Below are positions 27,145 to 36,199 of a DNA stretch of 64,000 nt, in pieces. Below the pieces are notes generated by a model that ran no database searches, was not told the origin of the DNA, and worked only from the letters and a program-made list of their open reading frames with translations. The translations under genes were made by a program, and so were the position numbers. This stretch comes from an uncultured Prevotellaceae bacterium (GTDB taxonomy: Bacteria > Bacteroidota > Bacteroidia > Bacteroidales > Bacteroidaceae): contig ONJJ01000031.1 in NCBI GenBank assembly GCA_900318115.1, positions 1-64,000 of the forward strand. Direction: 5' to 3'. Numbering within the stretch: the first letter of the stretch is position 1; every line of letters starts with the position of its first letter.

Positions 27145-27881
27145 TCTTGTTCTTTTACTTGTTCACTGGTCTTGCCGAATCGGCGCTCGCGGTGCTGGTA
27201 GTCTGCTATGGCCAGATGTAGAGCTTCCTCGTCGAAGTCCGGCCAGAAGGTGTCGCAGAAGTACAGTTCGGAGTAGGCAATCTGCCAGAGCAGGTAGTTA
27301 CTCACGCGCTGCTCGCCTCCCGTGCGGATCAGCAGTTCCGGATCGGGCATGAAGCTGGTCTGCAGGTAACTGGCAACCATGCTCTCGTTGATGTCCCATT
27401 CGCACTTGCCGCTGTTGCAGGGTGCCTGCATGTCCACATAAATCTGTCGGCAGGCATTGGCGATTTCCCATCGTGCGGAGTAGCTGAGTGCAACGACCAT
27501 GGTCATCTTGTCGTTCTCGCAGGTGTTGCGCTCCACTTCTTCCAGGCGCCGGCGAACCTCCTGTGGCAGGCGTGCGCGGTCGCCGATGGCGCGGAAGCGG
27601 ACATTGTTCTTCTGGAAGATCTCTTCCTCGAGATTCTTCAGGAACAGGTCCATCAGCGCTGCCACCTCCTCGGCGGGGCGGTTCCAGTTCTCGGTGGAGA
27701 AGGTGTAGAGGGTCAGGTATTTCACACCCAGACGCGTGCATTCTTCCGTGATGCGTTTCACGGTCTCCACGCCCTGGACATGGCCTGCAGTGCGGGGTAG
27801 CCCTCTCTGTTTTGCCCAGCGGCCATTGCCGTCCATGATGATAGCGATGTGCTGGGGTATGCGGTTTCTATCTAATTCCAT
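27141..27881 (-). CDS. uppS: Undecaprenyl diphosphate synthase (cis-isoprenyl transferase)
   Basis: The 246-residue enzyme extends farnesyl diphosphate with isopentenyl units to make the C55 carrier lipid for peptidoglycan and O-antigen synthesis. The catalytic Asp is in [19 protein letters not shown] (about residues 12-30); the STENWNRP segment and the late [18 protein letters not shown] and FWPDFDE motifs complete the family set. It is coupled to bamA downstream and 11 bases from the DUF6089 gene upstream, in the envelope-biogenesis unit. Confidence 0.95.
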   Translation of the reverse strand: MELDRNRIPQHIAIIMDGNGRWAKQRGLPRTAGHVQGVETVKRITEECTRLGVKYLTLYTFSTENWNRPAEEVAALMDLFLKNLEEEIFQKNNVRFRAIGDRARLPQEVRRRLEEVERNTCENDKMTMVVALSYSARWEIANACRQIYVDMQAPCNSGKCEWDINESMVASYLQTSFMPDPELLIRTGGEQRVSNYLLWQIAYSELYFCDTFWPDFDEEALHLAIADYQHRERRFGKTSEQVKEQE

Positions 27882-27892
27882 GTTGCAGGAGT

Positions 27893-28615
27893 TCAGTTGT
27901 TACATTTTCTATATTTGGGCGAGATGTCGTAGGTCAGGAAGACGAAGAGCATCTGGTAGCAGTCTTTATTCTTGAACATTCCGCTCGTTATGCCGAGGGG
28001 ATCTTTGAGTTTGGTCACGTCGGGGGTGTCGTCCAGCCGGTCGTTGGTGGTGAACCTGACGCTCCATTCAAGTCCGATGTTCAGGCGCTTGCGCAGCTTG
28101 TAGCGGAATCCCAGGCCGATGGGGATATTCAACCCCGCAGCAACGCTGCAGCCTCCGCCGAGTGCTACGGTCACGCCCGCGCCCGCCATCAAATAAGGAG
28201 TCCATCGCGAGAGTCCCTTGTAGCCAGCTCCCACTCCATACGCGAGGAAGTTGAACTCGAACTGCGCTCCGACGTCCACGATGTTGCGGCCAAAGTGGAT
28301 GGGGGCCGCTGCAGCACCTCCCTCTGCGCTATGGCTGAGCGCGTCGGTGGGCACGAACTGCCCCTCGGTGTTTCCGCTGATGCGACCGAAGGCCGCGTTG
28401 GTCTTTATGACCATGCGCTGGTTGAGGTTCCTGCGCCAGATGAGTGTCCCGAGCACGCCGGGGTGAGTCATGAATCCTCCTCCGGCATCGCCGAGATAGC
28501 TGTCGATGCCCACGCCTCCACCTATCTCCTGCTGGTATTCCAGCAGGTCGCCCTCTTGAGCCTTAGCGGCGCAGACGACCAGGCAGGCGGTCAGTATGGC
28601 GAGCAGGCGTTTCAT
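27893..28615 (-). CDS. DUF6089/PorG-like outer membrane beta-barrel protein
   Basis: The 240-residue product has a signal peptide ([19 protein letters not shown]) and alternating amphipathic strands with many Gly residues ([50 protein letters not shown]), as in small outer-membrane barrels. By memory of gene order, the DUF6089 or PorG-like protein regularly precedes uppS and bamA in Bacteroidales; PorG is linked to type IX secretion in some members. No other T9SS gene is in this window, so that role is not supported here. Confidence 0.75.
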   Translation of the reverse strand: MKRLLAILTACLVVCAAKAQEGDLLEYQQEIGGGVGIDSYLGDAGGGFMTHPGVLGTLIWRRNLNQRMVIKTNAAFGRISGNTEGQFVPTDALSHSAEGGAAAAPIHFGRNIVDVGAQFEFNFLAYGVGAGYKGLSRWTPYLMAGAGVTVALGGGCSVAAGLNIPIGLGFRYKLRKRLNIGLEWSVRFTTNDRLDDTPDVTKLKDPLGITSGMFKNKDCYQMLFVFLTYDISPKYRKCNN

Positions 28616-28645
28616 CCTTGGTGCATCGTTTTCTGTGCGAGGTCA

Positions 28646-30019
28646 TCACTCGCCGATACTGTTCTTTTTGGCACACCACACTTGATTGCCGGCCACGACC
28701 CAGATGAATTCAGCCCTGCGGGCAACAGCCACAGCGCCTGTGGTGCCCTGGATGGCTGTGGGCGGCACGAAGTCGCTGCTGGTTTTCCAGGTGATGCCGT
28801 TGTCGTGGCTGACATAGGCTTTCTTCAGTGCTGTGGAGGTGTCGCTGCCGAGGAGGCTGCCCCCCATGGCCACGAGGCTGTTATAGTATTCGACGATGGT
28901 CAGATGGTGCTGTGCGGGCAGCAGATAGTCGTTGTCTCCTGCTTGGGCAAAGAGTGTCCATGGCTCGTTGGATCCTTCGAGCAAACTCCATACCGAGAGG
29001 GGTGCCGCGCCGCCAGAGACATTGTCCAGCAGTATCACGCGGCGGTTGCCGTTGTCCTGCTCGTAGGCCAAGGCGGCTGCGGGATGACCGGTGAAGCCAC
29101 CTGCCTCCACTTCTATCGGTGTCCAGAATGTCCCGTCGGCGGAAGAGGCAATGATGGGTGCGCCGTCGGCATCGGTCGTGGTGACATAGAGGGCGGTCTC
29201 ACTGGCAGCTATAAGATGTATAGGAGTGATTCCCTCCGTGCTCGCATCCTGCCAGGCTACGCCATCGCTGGAGGTGTAGAGCTTCTGGTCGCAACTCATC
29301 CAGAACTTGCCGAGGAAGTCGTGAATCGTTTTCACTTCTGGTGCAGCGCCCAGTCCTGTGCATTCCAGTTCCGTCCACGTCTCCGCGTAGTACGAATTGG
29401 CTTTCTCGACAAAGACCTTGCCCGTGGCATCCTTGAAGAACACCATGGGTCCCTGTTCTACAAACAGCAGGCGCGCCTCGTCAATCGCATCGCTGGACGG
29501 GCGGATATCAGCCATTCGAGTCCAAGAGAAGCCTTCGGGGTTGGAGGTGCGGACGTTCAGCTTCAGGGTGTAGTCGCGCGACGTCTTGCCGCTCGAGGAA
29601 AACACCCGGAAGAGAAGGGGCTCGGTGAAGTTGATGCTGTCTTTGGTGGAATAGGTCTTCCAACTGGTGGTGTCGGCCACGGGAGCATAGACCAGGTTGC
29701 CCGTTCCGGTAACGGTCGCCAACACGGATTCCAGACGTGTGCCGATGGGCAGCGAGTCGCGGTTGGTGATGGTCTGTGCCCGCTGGTCGATGAGCAGTTT
29801 GTACAGCGAGCCGCTGAATGCCACGTGGTAGGTGCTGTCTTTGCCGTCAGACGCAGTCGCATGCAGGACGCGCTTCATCTGTCCGAGGCTGAATGCGCTG
29901 ATGTAGCATTGCTCGCTGAGCACCACTTCTTCGCTGTCGCTGCTCCCGCAGGAGGCGACGCCGAGGCAGAGGGTCAGCAGCGCTGCCAAGATATAGTGAG
30001 TTCTTTTCATTTTCTTCAT
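28646..30019 (-). CDS. DUF6242 surface-type lipoprotein
   Basis: The product of about 457 residues has a lipoprotein signal ending in GVASC-GSSDSEE, which should place it in the outer membrane. The N-terminal part (about 30-150) looks like an all-beta, Ig-like domain; the remaining part contains repeated strand motifs with Trp (FSWTRM, VAWQDAST, GITWKTSSD) like a seven-bladed propeller, the layout I associate with the DUF6242 family of Bacteroidales. The upstream in-frame ATG at 30049 is rejected because a -7 element (TACTTTTG) would lie inside the coding part. Function is unknown. Confidence 0.75.
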   Translation of the reverse strand: MKKMKRTHYILAALLTLCLGVASCGSSDSEEVVLSEQCYISAFSLGQMKRVLHATASDGKDSTYHVAFSGSLYKLLIDQRAQTITNRDSLPIGTRLESVLATVTGTGNLVYAPVADTTSWKTYSTKDSINFTEPLLFRVFSSSGKTSRDYTLKLNVRTSNPEGFSWTRMADIRPSSDAIDEARLLFVEQGPMVFFKDATGKVFVEKANSYYAETWTELECTGLGAAPEVKTIHDFLGKFWMSCDQKLYTSSDGVAWQDASTEGITPIHLIAASETALYVTTTDADGAPIIASSADGTFWTPIEVEAGGFTGHPAAALAYEQDNGNRRVILLDNVSGGAAPLSVWSLLEGSNEPWTLFAQAGDNDYLLPAQHHLTIVEYYNSLVAMGGSLLGSDTSTALKKAYVSHDNGITWKTSSDFVPPTAIQGTTGAVAVARRAEFIWVVAGNQVWCAKKNSIGE

Positions 30020-30038
30020 TTGTTGCTGAAAACGGACG

Positions 30039-30046
30039 CAAAAGTA
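30039..30046 (-). promoter_or_regulatory. -7 element for the DUF6242 lipoprotein gene
   Basis: TACTTTTG on the minus strand lies 19 bases upstream of the chosen ATG (30019). No consensus -33 box is seen. Confidence 0.5.
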
Positions 30047-30106
30047 CATCTTTTCTTTCCACGCGCGAAATATCGCGGTCTGAAAAGTGACGAAAAACCT
30101 TGTTAA

Positions 30107-31006
30107 TTAGGCAAAATTAACGTGAACAGGGCGCCCTTTAGGTTCTGTTTTCAATTCAGGAGCCCTTACTCCGCAGTCCAGAAGTAGTTCTGAACGTTCG
30201 ATGAACGCCTCGTCCCAGAGGTCTGCATCGATGAAGGATTGCAGTGTCCGGGCACCGCCTTCGACGAGGATGGACTGGTAGCCGGCGATTTTTTCTTCCA
30301 GGGGCACGTCGTCCGAAGTGAGTACGATGCGCTCGGGGTTCTTGCCCGGCCACAGCCTGGTGGTCAGGCTCGGCTGATCCAGTTCCCAGGTGCGGCGTCC
30401 CACGAGAATAGCTTCGTGTGAGGCACGCAGCCGGTGCACCAGCGTCTGGGTCCAATCCGTGGAGAAGCGGACAGCCTCGCCGTCGGCTCTGCTCTGTCGC
30501 TCGCGGTCGATATATCCATCGGCGCTTTGTGCCCATTTCAGGGTGATAAAGGGGCGGTGCTTGGTGTGGAAGGTCATGAATTTACGGTTCAGCCACCAAC
30601 ATTCTCGTTCCAGCACGCCAACCACGACCTCCGCTCCGGCCTCGCGCAGTCGGCGAATGCCACGACCGGCCACTTTCTCGTTGGGATCCAGGCAACCGAC
30701 AACCACCCTGCGGAATCCTTTTTCCACAAGCAGTTCGGCACATGGAGGGGTCTTCCCCCAATGGGAGCAGGGCTCCAGACTGACATAAATCGTGGCTTCG
30801 CGCAGTAGCGATTCGTCCTCAGGACGCACGCTCCGGACTGCGTTTACCTCGGCATGAGGGCCGCCATACTGCCTATGCCAGCCCTCGCCAATGATCCGTC
30901 CTTCATGCACAATGACGGCTCCGACCTGGGGGTTGGGGGCTGTGGTGAATTCGCCGTGACGCGCCAATTGCAGGCAGCGCGACATGTATTTCTCGTCTTC
31001 TGTCAT
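30107..31006 (-). CDS. ribD: Bifunctional riboflavin biosynthesis deaminase/reductase
   Basis: The 299-residue protein combines a cytidine-deaminase-like zinc domain (residues about 1-145: HAEVNAV and PCSHWGKTPPC give the His and two Cys ligands and catalytic Glu) and a reductase domain (about 150-299: ITLKWAQSADGYID, ILVGRRTWELDQP, ILVEGGARTLQSF). It catalyses the second and third steps after GTP cyclohydrolase II in riboflavin synthesis. It is somewhat shorter than the usual 330-370 residues, mainly at the C-terminus. No FMN riboswitch is evident upstream. It is divergent from prmC. Confidence 0.93.
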   Translation of the reverse strand: MTEDEKYMSRCLQLARHGEFTTAPNPQVGAVIVHEGRIIGEGWHRQYGGPHAEVNAVRSVRPEDESLLREATIYVSLEPCSHWGKTPPCAELLVEKGFRRVVVGCLDPNEKVAGRGIRRLREAGAEVVVGVLERECWWLNRKFMTFHTKHRPFITLKWAQSADGYIDRERQSRADGEAVRFSTDWTQTLVHRLRASHEAILVGRRTWELDQPSLTTRLWPGKNPERIVLTSDDVPLEEKIAGYQSILVEGGARTLQSFIDADLWDEAFIERSELLLDCGVRAPELKTEPKGRPVHVNFA

Positions 31007-31103
31007 TTCCTAAATTCTGGTGCCGTGAGGCAAAATTACTACTTTCTACTCTCTATGCTACATTTTGTAGCTCAATACTTGGAGAACTCTCAAATTTAAT
31101 CGC

Positions 31104-31111
31104 TATCTTTG
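31104..31111 (+). promoter_or_regulatory. -7 element for prmC
   Basis: TATCTTTG matches the consensus and ends four bases before the prmC ATG; a TTG at 31079-31081 is 22 bases upstream. The transcript would be almost leaderless. Confidence 0.55.
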
Positions 31112-31115
31112 CGCC

Positions 31116-32000
31116 ATGAATTATCGTGAACTCATCGCACAACTCACTCCGCAACGGGGAGTCGGCGAGGCCCGAGCCATCGTCCGAATGGTTATGGAAG
31201 AGCGCTTTGGACTCTCGCAAATGGATCTTTTGCTCGGCAAAGATACAACATTATCCGCAGATGACCGCAAAGATTTCGAAAAAATTGCGGTCCGACTGCT
31301 TCGTGGGGAGCCTGTTCAGCACGTTTTAGGCTTCGCTGACTTCTGCGGCCACCGGTTTCGTGTCAATAACGATGTCCTCATTCCGCGTCCCGAGACGGAA
31401 GAACTGGTGCGGCGGGCTATAGCGGCGCTCGCAGATGCAGATTCTGCAAAGAAGGGGAGGGAACATACCGCTATCCTCGACCTGTGCACGGGCAGTGGCT
31501 GCATCGCCACCAGCCTGGCTCTTGCCTTCCCTCAAGCCCGCGTCGTCGGTGTTGACATCAGTGTTCAGGCACTGGCCGTGGCCCGGGCGAACGCAGCGCG
31601 TCTGGGTGCCTCGAATGCCGAATTTTTACAACAAGACATACTTCGCTGCTCCGAAGCCGATTCTGCATTTCCCTCTTCTCCCTTCGCCGTCATCACAGCC
31701 AATCCTCCATACGTCCGTGTTTGCGAATCCTCTGAAATGGAGCCCACGGTGTTGGATTTTGAGCCTCATTTAGCACTTTTTGTCCCTGACGATGATCCGC
31801 TGCTTTTCTATCGTGCCATAGCTTCCATCGCTCGTGGGCAATTACTGCCGGCAGGTCAGCTCTTTGCGGAGATTAATGCTGCACTTTGTGAAGAAACCCG
31901 ACAGCTTTTCCTTTCTTCCGGCTTTGGCGACGTCCGCGTGCTTCACGACCAATTTGGCCGCCCTCGCATCTTGAGCGCAGCCTTTCAAGGGTCTATTTAA
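31116..32000 (+). CDS. prmC: Peptide chain release factor N5-glutamine methyltransferase
   Basis: The 294-residue enzyme methylates the Gln of the GGQ motif in release factors RF1 and RF2. It shows the helical N-terminal domain (1-90), the SAM-binding loop LDLCTGSGCIA (about 125-135) and the catalytic NPPY motif (ANPPYVRVCESSEME, about 195). Length agrees with the family. It has its own promoter, is divergent from ribD, and converges with the uxuA gene, leaving a 7-base gap without an obvious terminator. Confidence 0.95.
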   Translation: MNYRELIAQLTPQRGVGEARAIVRMVMEERFGLSQMDLLLGKDTTLSADDRKDFEKIAVRLLRGEPVQHVLGFADFCGHRFRVNNDVLIPRPETEELVRRAIAALADADSAKKGREHTAILDLCTGSGCIATSLALAFPQARVVGVDISVQALAVARANAARLGASNAEFLQQDILRCSEADSAFPSSPFAVITANPPYVRVCESSEMEPTVLDFEPHLALFVPDDDPLLFYRAIASIARGQLLPAGQLFAEINAALCEETRQLFLSSGFGDVRVLHDQFGRPRILSAAFQGSI

Positions 32001-32007
32001 GAGCCGG

Positions 32008-33201
32008 TTATTGTGCTATCGCAGCCAGCACTCCCTGCACTTGTGCCAGGGCAAAGGCACGTCCGAGGAAACTGTAGCCTGCATTATAGCCTCGCGCCTC
32101 GTCGCCGAGCATGGTCTTTCCGTGGTCCACGCGCATGGGTAATGCGGGATTCTCATGCTGGAAGATACGGCATAGCTCGGGCACATTGGCGCGACCGCCG
32201 AGGTGGCTGGCTTCCGTGAAGTCGCCGTTGGGGAAGATGTGGCAGGACCGCAGGTGGACGAAATGGGTGCGGCCCGCGAACTCGCGAGCCATGGCGACCA
32301 CGTCGTTGTAGGCTCCTGCAGAGAGGCTTCCGGCACAGAACGTGAGGCCATTGTGGGGATTGTCCACGGCCGAGAGGAACCAACGGATATCCTCTGCCGT
32401 GCGGACAATGCGAGGCAAGCCCAGGATCTCAATAGGCGGGTCATCGGGGTGAACACACATATTGATGCCACATTCCTCGCATACGGGCATGATGGCCTCG
32501 AGGAAATATTTCATATTCGCACGGAGCTGCGTCTTGTCGATACCCTCGTACTTGGCCAGCAGCTGATGGAAGAGCTCCAGCGGGTGTTCGTCGCCTTCGT
32601 GGAAATTACCGCTGACGAAGCCTTGGGTCTTGATGACGATGTTCTCCACGAGCTGGTGGTCACGTTCGGGGGAGCTGGTGCGCGCCAGTTCATCGACTTC
32701 AGCCAGGATGTCACGTCCCGTGCCCACCCCCTCCGGGAAACGGAAACGGGCCCATTCCTCGCGGGCGCCAGGGCGCTTGAGGATGCAGATGTCGAAGTAT
32801 GCAAATTCGGAGTAGGAGAAGTAAAGGTTGTAGGTGCCGTCGGGGTTGGGATGCATGAGGTCTGTGCGCGCCCAGTCGAGGACGGGCATGAAGTTGTAGC
32901 AGACCGTGTGTATCCCTTCTGCAGCGAGGTTGCGCAGGCTTTGCTTGTAGATAGCAATCTGCTCATCGCGGTCGGGACCGCCGTATTTGATGGTTTCGGT
33001 GACGGGCAGACTCTCTACCACGCTCCAGCGCAGCCCCGAGGCCTCGATGTATTCGCGGAGGTCGCGTATCTGCTCGCGCGTCCAGACCTCGCCGAGAGGT
33101 ACGTCGTGCAAGGCGGTGACAATGCCTTCGACGCCAATTTGCCGGAGCATTCCGAGGGTTATCTTATCGTTCTTTCCGAACCAACGCCAAGTGAGTTCCA
33201 T
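32008..33201 (-). CDS. uxuA: Mannonate dehydratase
   Basis: The 397-residue enzyme converts D-mannonate to 2-keto-3-deoxygluconate in glucuronate breakdown. The start MELTWRWFGKNDKITLGML, the LPVTETIKYGGPDRD segment, and metal-site segments MCVHPDDPP and FVHLRSC fit the UxuA TIM barrel. It is the last gene of a minus-strand cluster with exuT and uxaC, all acting in the same pathway. The intervening fructuronate reductase (uxuB) is absent from the window. Confidence 0.95.
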   Translation of the reverse strand: MELTWRWFGKNDKITLGMLRQIGVEGIVTALHDVPLGEVWTREQIRDLREYIEASGLRWSVVESLPVTETIKYGGPDRDEQIAIYKQSLRNLAAEGIHTVCYNFMPVLDWARTDLMHPNPDGTYNLYFSYSEFAYFDICILKRPGAREEWARFRFPEGVGTGRDILAEVDELARTSSPERDHQLVENIVIKTQGFVSGNFHEGDEHPLELFHQLLAKYEGIDKTQLRANMKYFLEAIMPVCEECGINMCVHPDDPPIEILGLPRIVRTAEDIRWFLSAVDNPHNGLTFCAGSLSAGAYNDVVAMAREFAGRTHFVHLRSCHIFPNGDFTEASHLGGRANVPELCRIFQHENPALPMRVDHGKTMLGDEARGYNAGYSFLGRAFALAQVQGVLAAIAQ

Positions 33202-33223
33202 TTTTTTGTTTAGGGTTTAGGGT

Positions 33224-34651
33224 TCAAACTTCTACCTTCTTATATCGTGGCACGAGACTCTTCATGCATGACCATGCGATGAGATAGGCTACAGCACAAT
33301 AGCAGAAGACCATCATATAGCCAGCTTCCTTGCCTTCGAATCCGAGGAACTGGAAAGCAGCACCTTGGGCATCGCTGTAGTCGAAGAGCCAACCGGCACC
33401 TTTGTTGATGATGAACGAGGCGATGCCTCCGGTCATGGTTCCAATTCCGGTAATGGTGGCCACGGCAGACTTGGGGAACATATCACCCACCGTGTTGTAG
33501 AGGTTGGCAGACCACGACTGATGACCCGCACCGGCCAAACCGATAATGATGGCAGGCCACCACGCGCTCAGTTGTCCCAGAGGTTGTGCAAAGAGTGAGA
33601 AGACTGGCAGGAACGCAAAGAGTAGCATGGCGCGCAGGCGGCCGGAGTAAGCTTCCATTCCGCGACGCTCCATGAAGTATTTGGGCAGATAGCCTCCGGC
33701 GGCGATGCTGACAATGGTCACAATCAGATAGACAATGAAGATGAGCGTGGCGCCCATCGTGGAATCCGAGCGGTACCCGTACTGGTCGCTGAAGTAGGCG
33801 GGTGCCCAAAAGAGGAGGAACCACCAGACGCCATCCGTGAAGAACTTACCGCAGATGTATGCCCAGGTCTGGCGGAAGGTGAAGCAGCGGAAGAGGGAGA
33901 TTCCTGCGGACTCCGAGGCTGGGGCGGAGGGAACTTCAGCCTCATCTTGGTTGATATATTCCAACTCTGCCTGGTTCACGTGGCTACTCTTCTCCGGCTT
34001 CTCGTACATCGTGCCCCAGAAGCCCATCCATAAGAAGCCGAGGGCACCGATGATGATGAAAGCCCATTCCCAGCCGTAGGCTCGGGCCAGGAACGGAATC
34101 GTGACGGGAGCGACAAGGGCTCCCACGGAAGCACCGGAGTTGAAGATGCTGGTGGCCAGCGCGCGGTCTTTTTTAGGGAAATACTCCGTGGTTACCTTGA
34201 TGGCGGCGGGGAAGTTGCCGCTCTCGCCAACGGCCAGTATCACACGGCAGGCCATGAATAGCCACACCGAGGTCGAGGAGATGGCCAGTGCCATAGCGGA
34301 ACCGCTCTCCACCAGGCGCATGGCTTCCAGACTCTCCAGCCCATGAATGTGCATGGTTAGCCAACCGCAGCTGGCGTGCAGGCAGGCCCCCAGGCTCCAG
34401 ACAAAGATGGCGATGAGGTAACCGCGTCGGGTGCCCACCCAGTCGATGAACTTGCCGGCAAAGAGGCTGACGAAAGCATAGAAGATGGAGAACGCGGCAG
34501 TGATGGTGCCGTAGTCAGAGTTAGACCAATGGAATTCGGGCGCGATGAAGTCCTTCCATGTCAGGGAGAGGACTTGACGGTCGAGGTAGTTGACCGTGGT
34601 GGCGAAGAAGAGGAGTGCGCAGAGGTACCAACGCCAATTACTCTTGTTCAT
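33224..34651 (-). CDS. exuT: MFS hexuronate transporter
   Basis: The 475-residue inner-membrane protein has about 12 membrane segments and the anion:cation symporter branch signature NYLDRQVLSLTWKDFI near the start, with FGKFIDWVGTRRGYL-type MFS loop (residues about 65-80). In the ACS/ExuT group such proteins import glucuronate or galacturonate with protons. Its position 22 bases upstream of uxuA and about 40 downstream of uxaC supports hexuronate as substrate. A short spacer with AAATCCGTAAAT-type repeats precedes it. Confidence 0.88.
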   Translation of the reverse strand: MNKSNWRWYLCALLFFATTVNYLDRQVLSLTWKDFIAPEFHWSNSDYGTITAAFSIFYAFVSLFAGKFIDWVGTRRGYLIAIFVWSLGACLHASCGWLTMHIHGLESLEAMRLVESGSAMALAISSTSVWLFMACRVILAVGESGNFPAAIKVTTEYFPKKDRALATSIFNSGASVGALVAPVTIPFLARAYGWEWAFIIIGALGFLWMGFWGTMYEKPEKSSHVNQAELEYINQDEAEVPSAPASESAGISLFRCFTFRQTWAYICGKFFTDGVWWFLLFWAPAYFSDQYGYRSDSTMGATLIFIVYLIVTIVSIAAGGYLPKYFMERRGMEAYSGRLRAMLLFAFLPVFSLFAQPLGQLSAWWPAIIIGLAGAGHQSWSANLYNTVGDMFPKSAVATITGIGTMTGGIASFIINKGAGWLFDYSDAQGAAFQFLGFEGKEAGYMMVFCYCAVAYLIAWSCMKSLVPRYKKVEV

Positions 34652-34693
34652 ATCTATAGATTTACTTATTTACGGATTCGCGAGGAAGTGACA

Positions 34694-36121
34694 TCACATG
34701 CCGAAGTAGCATTTGGCATTATTGTAGCAGATGTCCTCCACCATTTGGCGCACGCGCTGTTCTTCGTAACCGGTGAAGGGCATCAAGCCCTGTTCTATAT
34801 CGTTGCCCAGCAGGTTGCACAGGGTACGGCGGAAGTATTCGTGGCGAGGGTAGGAGAGGAACGAGCGTGAGTCTGTGAGCATACCCACAAAACGACTGAG
34901 CAGTCCCAGCAGGGAGAGGGCGTTCATCTGGCGTTCCATACCGTCCTTCTGGTCGAGGAACCACCAACCGGAGCCCCATTGGATCTTGCCTGCAACGGAA
35001 CCGTCCTGGAAGTTCCCAAGCATCGTGGCTATCATCTCGTTGTCTGCCGGGTTGAGGTTGTAGAGAATCGTCTTCGCCAATCGTTCTTCGCTGTCCAGCA
35101 GGTCGAGGAAACGCGAGAGCTCGCGCGCTGTCTGCCACTGCCCGATACTATCGAAACCGGTGTCGGGACCCAGCTGCTGCATCATCCGGCTGTTGTTGTT
35201 GCGGAGTGCACCGTAGTGATATTGCTGCACCCATCCGGCCTCGGCATCCTGCACGGCGAAGAAGTAGAGCATGGCACTCTTGAACTTACGGATTTCCGTG
35301 GCCGAAAGTTCGTCTCCGTCATACACCTTATTAAATATTACGTCAATCTCTGTGTCCGTATAGGGGGTTGCATAGAATTCTTCCAGTCCGTGGTCGCTCA
35401 GTCGGCATCCTTCGGCGTGGAAGAAGTCATGGCGACGCTGCAGGGCATCGGTGAAATCACCGAAAGTGCGGATATCGATGTCAGCAGCTTCTGCAAGTCG
35501 GTTCACGTATTTGCGGAATGCTTCCGGCGACTCCACAGCCATCGCCTTATCAGGGCGCCAAGCGGGCAGCATCCGAGGTGAGTCGTTGCCAGACGATTTC
35601 GTTTGCTCCTTATACGCACGGTGGTGGTGAAGGTCATCTACGGGATCGTCCGTGGTGCAGACCACTTCCACGTGGTAGTGGCGCATGAGTCCACGAGCCG
35701 TGAATGCGGGGTCGTTCTGCAACCTGTCGTTGCAGCGGTCGTAGATTGAACGGGCGGTCTGCGGGCTAAGGCAATCGTTGATGCCAAAGGCAGTCTTCAG
35801 TTCCAGATGTGTCCAGTGGTACAGCGGGTTGCGCAGGGTGTAAGGCACCGTGGCCGCCCATGCCTCGAATTTCTCCCAGTCCGAGGCATCGCCTGTGATG
35901 AGGCGCTCCGGCACGCCGTTGGTTCTCATGGCACGCCATTTGTAATGATCGCCGCCCAACCACAGCTCCGTGATGCTGCGGAAGCGATGGTCCTCATCCA
36001 CCATGGCCGGATCGAGGTGGCAGTGGTAATCGATAATCGGCTGCGAGGCAGCGTGGCGATGATAGAGCTCCCGTGCGGTGTCTGTCTGCAACAGGAAGTC
36101 ACGATCCATAAATGTCTTCAT
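34694..36121 (-). CDS. uxaC: Glucuronate (uronate) isomerase
   Basis: The 475-residue amidohydrolase-fold enzyme isomerises D-glucuronate to D-fructuronate (or galacturonate to tagaturonate). DYHCHLDP near residue 32 provides the metal-binding HxH, ELWLGGDHYKWRAMR is a family block, and VVCTTDDPVDDL follows. I use the ATG at 36121 (MKTFMDRDFLL); the longer frame starts at a TTG without family similarity. It is the first pathway step and lies upstream of exuT and uxuA on the same strand. Confidence 0.95.
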   Translation of the reverse strand: MKTFMDRDFLLQTDTARELYHRHAASQPIIDYHCHLDPAMVDEDHRFRSITELWLGGDHYKWRAMRTNGVPERLITGDASDWEKFEAWAATVPYTLRNPLYHWTHLELKTAFGINDCLSPQTARSIYDRCNDRLQNDPAFTARGLMRHYHVEVVCTTDDPVDDLHHHRAYKEQTKSSGNDSPRMLPAWRPDKAMAVESPEAFRKYVNRLAEAADIDIRTFGDFTDALQRRHDFFHAEGCRLSDHGLEEFYATPYTDTEIDVIFNKVYDGDELSATEIRKFKSAMLYFFAVQDAEAGWVQQYHYGALRNNNSRMMQQLGPDTGFDSIGQWQTARELSRFLDLLDSEERLAKTILYNLNPADNEMIATMLGNFQDGSVAGKIQWGSGWWFLDQKDGMERQMNALSLLGLLSRFVGMLTDSRSFLSYPRHEYFRRTLCNLLGNDIEQGLMPFTGYEEQRVRQMVEDICYNNAKCYFGM

Positions 36122-36199
36122 TGTTGTATGCGGATTAACAATTAGCAATATCTTGATTCTCCCGAGGTCGCGAGTCCACGAAACGACGCGCGGAGGCGG

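Noticed and set aside
28295-30106. 603-codon plus-strand ORF opposite the DUF6242 gene
   Set aside because: It spans two minus-strand features, has no plausible start or signal, and mirrors codon structure of the real gene.
31007-31103. FMN riboswitch upstream of ribD
   Set aside because: The leader is short and shows none of the conserved RFN helices.
32203-33213. 336-codon plus-strand ORF opposite uxuA
   Set aside because: Shadow of a well-recognised enzyme gene.
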